A stretch of DNA of 64,000 nucleotides from Sphingobium sp. V4 (GCF_029590555.1 NZ_CP081001.1:992001-1056000); one strand, 5' to 3'; counted from the stretch's first letter, positions 35,144-44,588 are shown. The notes: generated by a model not told the origin, from the letters alone. A program made the numbers and translations.

Positions 35144-36148
35144 TCAGGTCGCGGCCGGGCAGGCATCCGCCGGCCGCCCGAGCGCCCTATTCTCCAGGAA
35201 CGGGCGATCGGTCAGCGAATCGAGGAAAGCGAGCAGCGCCGGCATGTCGATGCCCACCAGCTGGGCAGCGGCATGGCGCCGAATCGCCGCTTCGATGCTC
35301 CGGCTCTGGCCGTCGTGCAGCCACGGCCCCGTCACCGCGACGTTGCGGAGCGAGGGCGTGCGGAAGCGTTCGGGCGGCGGCTCGAAGCCGGGCGGGGGAG
35401 GCTTGCCGCCATAAGCGCTGCTGTCGATTTCACCGGGCGCGGCCGTGCCGACATAATGAACCTTGCCGTCGGTGAAATCTGCGCCGCCATGGCAGGAGGC
35501 GCAGCCGGACGCCGCGAATTGCGTGGCGCCCTTGCGGGCGAGCGGTGAAAGTGCGCCCCGGTCATGCGCGCTGCCGAAGGAGATCATCGTCCGCTGGAAT
35601 GCGCCCAACGCCGCCGTCACCTTCGCATAGGTCGCGCCGCCCTGCGCAGTGGGGAAGGCGCGGACGAACAGGCGGCGATAGCAGGGATCGGCGTCAAGGC
35701 GCTGCCCCAGTTCGGCGTCGATGCCGGCCATGCCCATCTCGACCGGCCTGGTGCCGGTCATCGGCACCATCGCCTGCGCCTCCAGCGTGGTAATGCCGGC
35801 CTCGGTCCAGGTGAAGCCGGAGCGCCAGGCGACATTGGCGAGGCCCGGCACGTTGCGGACACCCATGTCGCCGGTGACCCCGGCATGGGTGGGCAGGCCA
35901 TCGCTGAAGCCGCGCGCCTGCTGGTGGCAATCGGCGCAGGCCATGCTGCCGTCTCGCGACAGGGCGCGATCGTAGAAGAGGCGGCGCCCCAGCGCGACCT
36001 TGGCGGCGCTCATGGGGTTGTCGGCCGGGAGGACGGGAGCAGCCACGCCGGCGGGCAGGTCCTGCCATTGCCAGTCCGGCCCGGTCGCCATCACGCCGGT
36101 CGCCAGCAACGCCGTCGCCCCGATGATTGCCGCTATGCCAACCCGCAT
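35144..36148 (-). CDS. Di-haem cytochrome c peroxidase family protein
   Basis: This exported protein of 334 residues has an N-terminal signal (IAAIIGATALLATGVMA) and two c-type haem sites. One is CADCH near residue 71 in the peroxidase-family context MACADCHQQARGFSDG. The other is CASCH near residue 216. RNVPGLANVAWRSGFTWTEAG and FRTPSLRNVAVTGPWLHDG are typical of the CcpA/MauG group. It would reduce hydrogen peroxide or oxidise a substrate in the periplasm. It lies between ettA and tRNA-Lys at the edge of the island. Confidence 0.9.
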   Translation of the reverse strand: MRVGIAAIIGATALLATGVMATGPDWQWQDLPAGVAAPVLPADNPMSAAKVALGRRLFYDRALSRDGSMACADCHQQARGFSDGLPTHAGVTGDMGVRNVPGLANVAWRSGFTWTEAGITTLEAQAMVPMTGTRPVEMGMAGIDAELGQRLDADPCYRRLFVRAFPTAQGGATYAKVTAALGAFQRTMISFGSAHDRGALSPLARKGATQFAASGCASCHGGADFTDGKVHYVGTAAPGEIDSSAYGGKPPPPGFEPPPERFRTPSLRNVAVTGPWLHDGQSRSIEAAIRRHAAAQLVGIDMPALLAFLDSLTDRPFLENRALGRPADACPAAT

Positions 36149-36342
36149 GGCCTTTTCCCTTCGCCGCGCAAGACGAACGGAGGCTGGCCGATCCGCAGGG
36201 AGACGTAAAGGAGGGCGGTCATTGCAGCGTGGAAAAAGCAGTGCAGGATCGCGGCATCCCCTTCGATAGCCGGATCACCGAAATGCGCTGTCACCCGACG
36301 CGAGAGCTTTGCGCCGCATGGGAGGAAAATGACAGGAAAATT

Positions 36343-36418
<76 letters not shown>

Positions 36419-36610
36419 AAAACGACCGAAATCCGCAGATTTGCGTGCGTTGAAGGCCTGCTAGCACTTGGTTTTGAGGGTGTAAACCGGATTATTGCGG
36501 TTTGACGGCACTCGTCTCACCGTGTCTCACTAAAGCGTTATAAAACATCATGAAAGTTCCAGGCGTTGGATCATGCCATTGCCAGCCATCTCACCCAAGC
36601 GCAGCGAATG

Positions 36611-36633
36611 TGTGGCCAAAAGTGTGGCCAAAA
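36611..36633. repeat. Tandem TGTGGCCAAAA upstream of the integrase
   Basis: Two copies of TGTGGCCAAAA lie at 36611-36621 and 36623-36633, one base apart. A second short duplication, GTCTCAC twice, lies in the segment nearer the tRNA (about 36514-36530). Both are placed as integrase arm-type or attachment-region sites would be. Confidence 0.6.
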
Positions 36634-36673
36634 ACTCTTGCCCGAAAATCGTCCCCATGCGAGCTTCTTACTC

Positions 36674-38110
36674 ATGGAACGCTTCGAATTTACCCCCCGG
36701 TGGCTGGACAATCTGAAGCCCGCCTCGGATGCCCCGCAATATGAGGTGGCCGATACGCTGGTCGGCGGTTTGCGGGTGAGGGTCGGCAGCAAAATCGTCC
36801 CCGACGGCCGGTACAAGGGCAGGGCTGCAAATATCTCCTTTATCCTCGCGGCGCGCTTTCCTCCTTCCAAGCAGCCCACACGCAGGGTCATCGGACAATA
36901 TCAACGTGCTGAAGCGGGCATGACGCTTCAAATGGCGCGAGCCACGGCCGCAACGTGGAAGGAGGCAATTCGAGCGGGAATCGATCCCATGGCCGGCTCC
37001 GCTGCAGAGGGGGATGAGGCAAGCACTAACGAATCGGCTGTCGAGGACATTGCGCTTTCAACCTCGGTTACTGATGCTCTCGATCTTTACGAAACGAACA
37101 AGCTTGCGCTTCTGGAGCGCGGATCAGGGGTACGACGTGCTCTAGACGGCCGAGAAGGCATTTTGAAGGAGTTGAAGAATCAGCCCATCCGCTCGCTTAC
37201 GCGGGCGGATCTCGCTCAGCGTATTCGCGACAGGGCAAAGGTCGCGCCGATCTCTGCCAATCGCCAGTTGTCCTACTTGAAAACCTTCCTCAGCTGGTGC
37301 GTCGACGAGGAGCTAGTGGATAGCAACGTTGCCGAGACCATCAAGAAGCCATCTTCCGAGAATGAAAGGGACCGCTACCATTCGCTTCCAGAGTTGACGG
37401 AAATCTGGGCCGCGAGCGGTAAGTTAGAGTATCCGTTTGGACCGTTAATCCGGCTTCTGATCACGCTTCCAATGCGGCGGGAGGAGGTCGCGGCCATGAA
37501 GGTTGCTGAGCTTACGCTTGGCGACGACAAACGACCCCAAGGTGCGGAGTGGGTTCTTCCTGGTGACCGCACGAAGAAGAAGAATGCGCTGCGCGTTCCT
37601 CTGTCCGCCCTTTCTCGATCGATCATCAAAGCTGCGATCAACGATCCGGAGCGCCCAAAGGACTCGCCCTTCGTTTTCACGACCACAGCTGAAACCTCGG
37701 TCTCCGGCTTCAGCAAAGCGCGTAAACGTCTGGACGACATTATCGCGCAAGCGAGGAAAAAGGTAGCCATAGAGGAGGGCGTGGATGCCGAGGATATGCC
37801 GCATTGGGTGCTCCATGACTTGAGAACCACCTTCAACACCCATGCGTGCGAGCGGCTCGGAATCGACGCGGCGGTAGCCGATCGGATCCTCAACCACATG
37901 GCGACAGCGACTCGATCTAAAATAATGCGGATCTATAATCGGTCCGAGCTTTACGAGCCTCGGAAACAGGCCCTGGCGGCTTGGGCCGATCTACTGGATG
38001 CAGAGGTTTTGAAAGCCAAGCCAAAGCGGAGTCGGAAGCGGCAACAGTCCTCTGCTCCCCGGCTCAATGGCGCTCCCCTTCACCCCGAGGCTTCTGCAAC
38101 TGTTCTGTAA
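36674..38110 (+). CDS. Tyrosine-type site-specific integrase
   Basis: This recombinase of 478 residues has an N-terminal arm-binding region like DUF4102 (MERFEFTPRWLDNLKP..ADTLVGGLRVRVG), a SAM-like core-binding domain near 150-250, and the catalytic domain. The residues are R in LPMRREEVAAMKV (about 265), HxxR in LHDLRTTFNTH (about 380), the later His of ILNHMA, and the nucleophile Tyr in MRIYNRSELYEPR. ATG 36674 is chosen; a TTG start at 36566 would include the repeat region. It catalyses island insertion and excision, presumably at tRNA-Lys. Confidence 0.93.
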   Translation: MERFEFTPRWLDNLKPASDAPQYEVADTLVGGLRVRVGSKIVPDGRYKGRAANISFILAARFPPSKQPTRRVIGQYQRAEAGMTLQMARATAATWKEAIRAGIDPMAGSAAEGDEASTNESAVEDIALSTSVTDALDLYETNKLALLERGSGVRRALDGREGILKELKNQPIRSLTRADLAQRIRDRAKVAPISANRQLSYLKTFLSWCVDEELVDSNVAETIKKPSSENERDRYHSLPELTEIWAASGKLEYPFGPLIRLLITLPMRREEVAAMKVAELTLGDDKRPQGAEWVLPGDRTKKKNALRVPLSALSRSIIKAAINDPERPKDSPFVFTTTAETSVSGFSKARKRLDDIIAQARKKVAIEEGVDAEDMPHWVLHDLRTTFNTHACERLGIDAAVADRILNHMATATRSKIMRIYNRSELYEPRKQALAAWADLLDAEVLKAKPKRSRKRQQSSAPRLNGAPLHPEASATVL

Positions 38111-38289
38111 GCCATCGGATTTGCAATCCAACGAGATACCTCCGACGCATGCCAGCCTGAAGCGTTGTCGCTCAGGGGGAGCTGCTTTGGGAAGGTACCC
38201 TTCGCGATTTTCCGATAAACAGTGGCCCGGCTTAGCCCAGTCCTTTGCAGGACCTCGGCAATCCTAAGAATGCGCTCGTCACTTTGCAT
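38080..38289 (-). CDS. AlpA family DNA-binding regulator / excisionase-like protein
   Basis: This small winged helix-turn-helix protein of 69 residues has ILRIAEVLQRTGLSRATVYRKI followed by the FPKQLPLSD..GWHASEVSRWI pattern of AlpA. Such proteins activate island integrase or excision genes. It is convergent with the integrase, and their 3' ends overlap by 31 bp. The frame is open far upstream, but the AlpA domain begins at ATG 38289. Confidence 0.88.
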   Translation of the reverse strand: MQSDERILRIAEVLQRTGLSRATVYRKIAKGTFPKQLPLSDNASGWHASEVSRWIANPMAYRTVAEASG

Positions 38290-38666
38290 TTGGCACGACC
38301 TAAAGAGGTCTGCCCGCCACCGGCTTATTCTGCCGAAACTACCTCGAATTTGCAACCCGTGTGGCGCAGATCGACTATACAACCTCAAGCCGGTGATCAC
38401 CCTCAAAGGAGCCCCGTCACGGATTGAGCCAGGGCGCGACCAATTGTGGGAAATTTCCCTTGGTTTCAGCCTCGGCAAGATCATCAGCCTGTCGGTGCGA
38501 GAGGTTTTGCGAACCCAGGCAGGTGACAGACGCCAATACCCGTCAATTCTCAGATGGTTGTCTGGGAGTTGCCTCCACGTTTCTCTCCATCGATGCAATC
38601 GTCACATTGCCCTTTTGCAAGCAGGAGGCTGACGTTGGCGCCGGGGGGCAGCCAGCATTGCGAACG
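38290..38666. other. Non-coding stretch between alpA and the MaoC-like gene
   Basis: Open frames exist on both strands here but none has a domain, ribosome site or composition that I can support. It probably holds the alpA promoter and decayed island sequence. Confidence 0.4.
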
Positions 38667-38683
38667 GCATCGCCGCTTCTTTT

Positions 38684-39667
38684 TTAGTGCTTGGCGCGTA
38701 TCAAGAGATTGGCGCTCGCGACCCGGGCTCCCTGCGCGTCGGTAATTTGGGCGCGTATCCTGACTAGCTTTCCGTTGTCTCGGCTATTCACCGTGCCAGG
38801 TGATATCACTCCGCCGGACACCCGCAGGAGGCCTTCGTATGCAGGTCGCGCAAGATGGAGATCATTCTCTATCAGGAACGAGTCCGGGCCGGCCCATTCC
38901 GTCGCGAAGCGGGCGAAAAGCCCCATGATCTGCATCGTGTTGAGAGAAATCGCCTGCAGGCCTATCGCGCGGGCGTATTCGAGATCATAGTGCGCTGGGT
39001 ACTGATCCAATGAGACCATGGACCCCAGTGCGGCCTTGTACTTGGAAACTTTGAACATGATGTCGGGTATCGATATCCTATCTTCAGCGGGCGACGAGGG
39101 CACTTCGATTCGTTGCACAGCAGCAGCCGCTGGACCGGATTCCTGATCCGCTGTGAAACGGAAGGAGGTGTTGGAGATTTCCGCGATCGCCTCGCCACTC
39201 TCGTCAGAGAAGATCAATCTCACGGTGACGAAATGTCCCTTGCCGAGATGTGATTGCTTCTCCTCGCTGATTTGATCGAGGCGTTCCCAGATGGAGAGAC
39301 GGCTCCCGACCCGAAGGGGTGCAAGATATGTGACCTGATGCCGGCTATTGATGATCTGGTTGCCAGGTAACGGGACGAGAATGGCGAGCTGCGGTAGCCG
39401 CTCCCGGGTGCCGGGAGACCATGCCAAGGGCTGACCAAAGGCAAAAAGCATAGCGGGAGGGGCGATCAGAGAACCCCAGGTCGATTTTGCAAAGGTTTCG
39501 TCCCAATAACTCGGGTTGCCGTCCTCGATGCTGCTGCAAAAGAGCCGTCCTAGCTCCGCAGAAACCGGAATTTCGGCTTTGCGTTCACGCTCGATGCCAA
39601 CCATTCCCGCGCCTTCGTCGTAACGTCCCAACCTGAGAGCGTATGGCGCTTTTTGAGCGTCCGTCAT
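38684..39667 (-). CDS. MaoC-like / FAS1-dehydratase double hotdog protein
   Basis: This protein of 327 residues appears to hold two hotdog folds. The N-terminal half shows LAPLRVGSRLSIWERLDQI and GKGHFVTVRLIFSDESGEAIAE, the FAS1-type dehydratase pattern. The C-terminal half has YPAHYDLEYARAIGLQ, corresponding to the (R)-hydratase region, and RPAYEGLLRVSGGV. It would hydrate or dehydrate an acyl-CoA in a beta-oxidation-like route. GGAG before ATG 39667 supports that start over the GTG at 39682. It is divergent from the phosphatase-like gene. Confidence 0.8.
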   Translation of the reverse strand: MTDAQKAPYALRLGRYDEGAGMVGIERERKAEIPVSAELGRLFCSSIEDGNPSYWDETFAKSTWGSLIAPPAMLFAFGQPLAWSPGTRERLPQLAILVPLPGNQIINSRHQVTYLAPLRVGSRLSIWERLDQISEEKQSHLGKGHFVTVRLIFSDESGEAIAEISNTSFRFTADQESGPAAAAVQRIEVPSSPAEDRISIPDIMFKVSKYKAALGSMVSLDQYPAHYDLEYARAIGLQAISLNTMQIMGLFARFATEWAGPDSFLIENDLHLARPAYEGLLRVSGGVISPGTVNSRDNGKLVRIRAQITDAQGARVASANLLIRAKH

Positions 39668-39993
39668 GCATTTCTCCACCAACTATATGGGGAGTTTGGC
39701 TTAATCCCTTAGCCGGATCAAGCATGGGGATTTCAATGCAAACCAGGAGACACGCGATAGTGCCCGGGGGATAGCCCAAGTTTGGAGGGTTGAAAAAGCC
39801 AAGTTTGGGAATTTGTCGGCAGTTTGCTTTCCGCTGTGTCTCCTACCGCTGCAGTCGATTCCACTGACGGTATGGTTGATTTGCCTCGATGATCGTTTAC
39901 AATCGAGCCGACCGTCTCGACGCAATGCCTTGGATATATCAACGTTATGACAAATAAAGCGTCCACCCTAATGGCCTGGAAAGGGAGGCATGT
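39668..39993. promoter_or_regulatory. Divergent intergenic region with CCAAGTTTGG repeats
   Basis: This 326-bp A/T-richer region lies between two divergent genes. CCAAGTTTGG occurs at 39776-39785 and 39799-39808, a 10-nt near-palindrome repeated 23 nt apart, about two helical turns. It could be an operator for either gene. No other feature is seen. Confidence 0.4.
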
Positions 39994-40821
39994 TTGGTTC
40001 GCATGCCGGATCGGACCTCGTTCGCAGAGCTTATCATGACAGGCGTTCTCCCTCTTGCCGGTGGCGTAAACTTCCGAGATATCGGAGGACAACCCGTCAA
40101 TGGAGGAGTAATTCGCCGTGGCATTGTGTTCCGGTCCGGGCGCCTCAGCCATTTGACCGTCGAGGACCGGGCCGCTGTAGACAGGCTTGGAATCCGGTTG
40201 GTTTGTGATTTCAGGGGGCCGGCAGAGCAAACATTGGAGCCTTACCTGTGGTTGCCGCAAGGCGCGCGCCTTGCTGATTGGGGGGCGTCTTCGAGTGGTG
40301 ATGTGACTGCACTTAGACTGGGTATTGATTCGACGGTCAGCGATGCCCGTGAAGCTATGTTTGATCTCTACCGTAACATCGCTGAGCGGCATGCCGATCG
40401 TTACTCCCAAGCAATCAAGGCGTTAGCGGCGGGGGAGGGGCCTGCAATTCTTGCCTGCACAGCGGGGAAGGATCGCACCGGCGCGGCGATCGCGATCGTG
40501 ATGGGCCTTATTGGCGCATCGCAAGACACTATCGTCGAGAATTTTGCTCTGTCAGCAAAGGTCTTTGACTTCCCTGGGTTGTTCCACAAAGAGGCAGAGC
40601 GCGCCGAAAATGAGGGGCGCCTTGACAGCCCCTATCTCGGTCTGGTGCGCAGAGTGCAGCCCGATGCTCTGCAAGCCGTTCTTGCCTCTGAACCCGATTA
40701 CATCCTCACATGCCTCAATGCGATCGATGCCAATTACGGTTCTCTCCGAAGTTACGCCAAACGACGTCTGGGGCTAAGCGCTGAAAATGTCGGCGCCCTC
40801 AAGCGCTTTCTGATCGAATAG
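39994..40821 (+). CDS. Tyrosine phosphatase family protein
   Basis: This protein of 275 residues resembles the Y_phosphatase3 / MptpB group. The N-terminal NFRDIGGQPVNGGVIRRGIVFRSG is diagnostic, and the P-loop is ACTAGKDRTGAAIA near residue 155, where Cys is the nucleophile and Arg binds phosphate. A helical lid and C-terminal tail follow. In this family substrates range from phosphotyrosine to phosphoinositides. AGGGAGG lies 5 nt before a TTG start at 39994; ATG three codons later is the alternative. The role within the island is unclear. Confidence 0.85.
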   Translation: MVRMPDRTSFAELIMTGVLPLAGGVNFRDIGGQPVNGGVIRRGIVFRSGRLSHLTVEDRAAVDRLGIRLVCDFRGPAEQTLEPYLWLPQGARLADWGASSSGDVTALRLGIDSTVSDAREAMFDLYRNIAERHADRYSQAIKALAAGEGPAILACTAGKDRTGAAIAIVMGLIGASQDTIVENFALSAKVFDFPGLFHKEAERAENEGRLDSPYLGLVRRVQPDALQAVLASEPDYILTCLNAIDANYGSLRSYAKRRLGLSAENVGALKRFLIE

Positions 40822-41206
40822 ATATACGTAGCCTGCCAGGTGTTCCGAAAGGGAGCCGACAGAAGCGACTAGCACCGGTCTGTCCATGTCGGGTTTTGTG
40901 CCCTCGGGAGCAGCATCATCTATGCGGTGATCGACGATGCCGACCGAAACGAGGCTTTCGGACGGTCGGTGGCTGAATGGAGAACTCAGGCGCGATTGCG
41001 AGTTATGGTCGCGATTGTAATCCTACCCTCATAATTTGTCTTGGCGAAACCATTCAACCATCCGTATGGCTGAATTTGGTTCGTAAGGGGGCTGTAGTGG
41101 ATATGCAGATCGATGTGGTTGCCCGACTCTTGGGCATACGGGAGAGGGTGCTGCGATCGAGGAGCGTGAAATTTGGTTCGCCAATAGTGGGCGGGGGCCC
41201 TTCCTG
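40822..41206. other. Stretch with only a coding relic
   Basis: This region of 385 bp lies between the phosphatase and the first MFS gene. It has no complete gene. A truncated reading frame is described separately; the rest may hold the MFS promoter. Confidence 0.45.
40873..41034 (+). pseudogene. Probable relic of a gene's 3' end
   Basis: An open frame bounded by stops has no usable start but protein-like content: GSSIIYAVIDDADRNEAFGR, then SVAEWRTQARLRVMVAIVIL and stop. It reads like the last 50 residues of a small alpha/beta protein. I do not recognise the family. Confidence 0.3.
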
Positions 41207-42415
41207 ATGTCGTTGCAGGCGACCTTTTCGCCGTTACGGCACCGCGCGTATCGATGGCTCTGGATAGCTGTAATGTCGTCGAGTTTCGGCAACATCGTAC
41301 AGATCATGGCCGCCAGTTGGATGATGCTGGACATGGGCTCGTCCGTGATGGTTCCATTTGTCCAGACCGCCGCGAACCTGCCGGCAGTGGCTTTCGGACT
41401 GCTCGCCGGCGCGCTTACCGACTCGATGGGCCGGCGCAAGCTGATCCTGGTTTCGCAGATCTTCGCCTTGACCGTCGCGATGCTCCTTCTTCTTGCTGTC
41501 ACCCGCGGCGCCGTCGACCCGTTTGTCTTGCTCGCGTTTACATTCCTGCTTGGCGCTGCGAACGTGTTATTTCTGCCAGCTTGGCAAACCTCGATCCATG
41601 AATTACTGCCAAAGGAAGATCTCGCGGCTGCCGTCGGCCTTAATGCCATCATTGTAAATGCGGCACGCTGCGTGGCCCCGGCATTGGGGGGGATGCTCAT
41701 GGCCATAGGTGGCGTTCGGGCTGCGTTCCTTTTTAATGCGCTAAGTTACTTTTTGCTTGCGGTGGTCTTGATAGCGCATCCTTGGAACAGTCCCGCAACA
41801 GCAGGAAGCCCATTGTTAAGGTCCATCAAGGAGGGGCTACGCTACGTCGGCTCCGATCGGTCGCTCGTATCGATTGTGGCACATGCCTTCGTGTTCTCGT
41901 TCAACGTGTCAGTATATATGTCCTTTCTTCCCTTAATTTCGCGCTCGTTGCTCGGCACCAATCTCGACAGCTATGCGCTGGCTCTCAGCCTGTTCGGTTC
42001 GGGGTCTGTGCTGGGAGGCCTTTTGGGGACGCGCTTGCGCGGTGTCTTCTCGGGTGCATTGCTATTGGCCGGGTGCATGGGGGCGATGGCACTATGTACG
42101 GTTCCGCTGAGCTTCCATGCGATCCCACCAATTATATATGGAGCTCTATTTGTTGCGGGGTTTGGTTGGGTTCTTGCCCTAAGCACGTTGAATTATACAT
42201 TGCAGATGGCTTCGTTGGCCCAATTTGTTGGGCGTGCACTTTCAATATACCATCTTGCAACTTTCTCGGGATTGGCCCTTGGGAGTGCTCTTTGGGCTTG
42301 GGTTGCTACCTGGATAGGACTTGAGCTGACCTTATCTCTTTCAGGCGCCGCCTTAATCGTGGCGGCCTTTGCTTTGCGCCGGTCTGTCGGAGCGATCCCG
42401 TCTGTGGCCCAGTAG
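41207..42415 (+). CDS. MFS transporter (EntS/MFS_3-like)
   Basis: This protein of 402 residues has about twelve membrane helices. The opening FSPLRHRAYRWLWIAVMSSSFGN and the loop 2-3 motif GALTDSMGRRKLIL are typical of the MFS_3/EntS export group. The WQTSIHELLPKEDLAAAVGLNAI segment is also characteristic. Codons are clearly more A/T-rich than in the core region, which fits horizontal transfer. It lies upstream of a second, different MFS gene; export of a toxic intermediate is a guess. Confidence 0.88.
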   Translation: MSLQATFSPLRHRAYRWLWIAVMSSSFGNIVQIMAASWMMLDMGSSVMVPFVQTAANLPAVAFGLLAGALTDSMGRRKLILVSQIFALTVAMLLLLAVTRGAVDPFVLLAFTFLLGAANVLFLPAWQTSIHELLPKEDLAAAVGLNAIIVNAARCVAPALGGMLMAIGGVRAAFLFNALSYFLLAVVLIAHPWNSPATAGSPLLRSIKEGLRYVGSDRSLVSIVAHAFVFSFNVSVYMSFLPLISRSLLGTNLDSYALALSLFGSGSVLGGLLGTRLRGVFSGALLLAGCMGAMALCTVPLSFHAIPPIIYGALFVAGFGWVLALSTLNYTLQMASLAQFVGRALSIYHLATFSGLALGSALWAWVATWIGLELTLSLSGAALIVAAFALRRSVGAIPSVAQ

Positions 42416-42723
42416 AGTATGCCGTTTAGCACGAGCATCGGCCATGGCAGGCCAGAAAATGCCGGGTGGCTCATGCCGTTGGCCGGAGGAAGAATTTAGT
42501 AGGGTCTCGGGTTTTTGCGGCGACTCCCAAGCTGATATGGACTCGAAATCGAACGCGGTGCCCGCTGTGCGAGACCGGGGATGCTGAAGCGGGGGTTGGA
42601 CCTGTTCTCAACAAAATTGAATGTTGGACAGTGGGTGAAGTCTCATTCATATGACTGGTGGGTTGAGTGGTCGTTTTGAGAAACCGCTCGCTCGGACAGT
42701 GACAATAGCTGGGAGGAGCAGGG
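42416..42723. other. Intergenic stretch between the two MFS genes
   Basis: This region of 308 bp contains a 25-codon open frame starting at 42420 (MPFSTSIGHGRPENAGWLMP) that may be a relic, and otherwise presumably the promoter of the second MFS gene. Nothing firmer is seen. Confidence 0.4.
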
Positions 42724-43989
42724 ATGACGGTAGAGGCGCCGGCTGGCGAGAGTTCCAGGCATCCATCCGGAGCAGGGGAGTGGCGGACGGGATGGCTCCT
42801 CGTTCTGGTGGCGATGATCGCGTACGCGTCCGCAACGGTTTACTCATTCAGCTTGGGCCTGTTCATTTCTCCGCTTCAGGAAGAATTCGGCTGGTCGCGA
42901 GCTTCAATCAGCGGCGGAATGCTGCTTAGCGCGGTGCTGACAGCGATCGCCGCCCCCTTCGTCGGCCGCCTCATCGATGTGTTCGGATCTCGGCGTATCG
43001 CAATTCCGGGCATCACGATCTACTGCGTGGCACTAGCGTTGCTCGCGACAGTATCGTCATGGATTTTCCATTGGTGGGCGCTCTGGCTGGTCATCGCTTG
43101 TGGTACAGCCTTTACCAAGCCGACCGTCTGGGTAGCCGCTGTCTCGAAGTCCTTCATTAGCCAGCGCGGCATCGCTCTTGCACTGACTATGACAGGAGGA
43201 GGTCTTGCAGCTTCAATTACGCCAATTGTTACGGCCATGCTGATCGAAGGCATTGGCTGGCGTGGAGCCTATGTCGCGCTTGGCGTGGGCCTTGCGATCT
43301 TGAATCTCCCGCTTCTGTTCCTGTTCTTTGACAAGAAGGCATCCTCTGCCAGCAGAACCAACGCGGCAGGCGGACTTGCGGGAATGGAGGCGCGGCAGGC
43401 GATAATGTCGCGGCGCTATCTCCAGCTCGCGGTCATTGCGTTTTTGATGACGGCGGCCATGACAGGTACGCAAGTCCATTTTGTTCCTCTGCTTGGCTCG
43501 CTCGGCATGCGGCAGGTGGATGCGGCTGCGGCCGCAGGAATGATTGGTCTTGGCTCGATTATCGGTCGGTTGGGTACGGGCTTCCTGCTGGACAGGTTTC
43601 ATGGCCCGCAGGTAGGGTTCATCGCGTTCCTCGTGCCGGTTGGAGCATCATTGATTTTGTTGCTCCACGAAGGGAACCTGTCCCTTACCGCCACTGCTTC
43701 AGCATTCGTCTACGGAGTGGCCCTTGGAGCGGAGCTAGACATCCTGGCCTATCTAACTGGCCGATACTTCGGGCTGAAGAACTATGGTACGCTTTTTGGC
43801 GGACTGATCGCGTTGGTCGCGCTTGCCGCAGGAATAGGCCCGACCTTGGCGGGATTGCTGTTCGATTTGTCGGGCACTTATGTTGAGTTTCTCTCTTTGA
43901 CGATTTTCATGTTTGTCGGTTCCGCGCTGCTTGTCGGAACGCTTGGTCGATATCCGGGGGAGTTCGGACCGAAATCTTGTGCTGTATAA
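42724..43989 (+). CDS. MFS transporter (monocarboxylate/oxalate-formate type)
   Basis: This protein of 421 residues has about twelve membrane helices. The motif SFSLGLFISPLQEEFGWSRASISGG after helix 1 and RLIDVFGSRRIAIPG in loop 2-3 are those of the monocarboxylate and OFA-like MFS groups, which move organic acids. GIGWRGAYVALGVGLAILN fits helix 6. GGAGGAGC precedes the ATG. It probably imports the substrate or an acidic intermediate of the nearby catabolic genes. It ends 85 bp before the SnoaL-like gene. Confidence 0.9.
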   Translation: MTVEAPAGESSRHPSGAGEWRTGWLLVLVAMIAYASATVYSFSLGLFISPLQEEFGWSRASISGGMLLSAVLTAIAAPFVGRLIDVFGSRRIAIPGITIYCVALALLATVSSWIFHWWALWLVIACGTAFTKPTVWVAAVSKSFISQRGIALALTMTGGGLAASITPIVTAMLIEGIGWRGAYVALGVGLAILNLPLLFLFFDKKASSASRTNAAGGLAGMEARQAIMSRRYLQLAVIAFLMTAAMTGTQVHFVPLLGSLGMRQVDAAAAAGMIGLGSIIGRLGTGFLLDRFHGPQVGFIAFLVPVGASLILLLHEGNLSLTATASAFVYGVALGAELDILAYLTGRYFGLKNYGTLFGGLIALVALAAGIGPTLAGLLFDLSGTYVEFLSLTIFMFVGSALLVGTLGRYPGEFGPKSCAV

Positions 43990-44074
43990 GTGGCGAGTGC
44001 CATCGACTGGCAAGCAATCTGTCAAGGGTGGGCGCGAGTGGCCAAATCGATCATCGCATGAAAGGAGCAGAAAA

Positions 44075-44512
44075 ATGAAGCTGTCTCACGAAGACCGGAT
44101 CGAAATTTTGGAACTGGCGTCGCGCTACAACCATGCGGCCGATCATCGGGACGAAGAGGCTTGGGCCGACTTGTTTACCGAAGAGGGGTCCATCCAGGTT
44201 AACGGAAACTTTCTGTGCAAAGGCAAGGACGAACTCCTGGCGTACATCGTAAAGGCGAAAACCATGCCGCAGAAGCGACAGCATTGGCTCAACAACATTG
44301 TGGTTGACGAAGTAGAGCAGGACGACAGGGCACAGCTGAGGGCGTATGTCTGCTGTTACGACATCACTGATGGCGGAGTGGAAGCTCCCTATATGCTCGG
44401 CGAGTATTGCGATGAGGTTGTGAAGGATGCAGGTCGATGGAAATTCGGCAAGCGCCGTCTGTCGGTAATTGCGGGCAGGTCGGCTGTCGCGAACCTCACG
44501 CGCCCGAAATAG
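44075..44512 (+). CDS. SnoaL/NTF2-like small protein
   Basis: This protein of 145 residues has a cone-shaped alpha+beta fold pattern: IEILELASRYNHAADHRDEEAWADLFTEEG, then FLCKGKDELLAYIV and a beta-rich half ending WKFGKRRLSVIAG. The family includes ring-hydroxylating dioxygenase small subunit-like, isomerase and dehydratase proteins; a polyketide-cyclase-like or isomerase step is possible. AAAGGAG lies 9 nt before ATG 44075. It is convergent with the leftward catabolic operon. Confidence 0.85.
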   Translation: MKLSHEDRIEILELASRYNHAADHRDEEAWADLFTEEGSIQVNGNFLCKGKDELLAYIVKAKTMPQKRQHWLNNIVVDEVEQDDRAQLRAYVCCYDITDGGVEAPYMLGEYCDEVVKDAGRWKFGKRRLSVIAGRSAVANLTRPK

Positions 44513-44532
44513 GCCGCTCGGACGGAAAACAT

Positions 44533-44558
44533 GCCGCGCTGCTCAAAGGCGGCGCGGC
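44533..44558. terminator. Possible hairpin between convergent genes
   Basis: A G/C-rich 7-bp stem GCCGCGC / GCGCGGC spans the gap between the SnoaL-like gene and the SDR gene. There is no clear T run, so termination is uncertain. Confidence 0.35.
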
Positions 44559-44588
44559 GAAAGAGAGGAAGATGCCCCCTCCTGCTCA

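Noticed and set aside
36566..36673. TTG start for the integrase
   Set aside because: It would translate the tandem TGTGGCCAAAA repeats. Family homology begins at ATG 36674, and no ribosome site favours the TTG.
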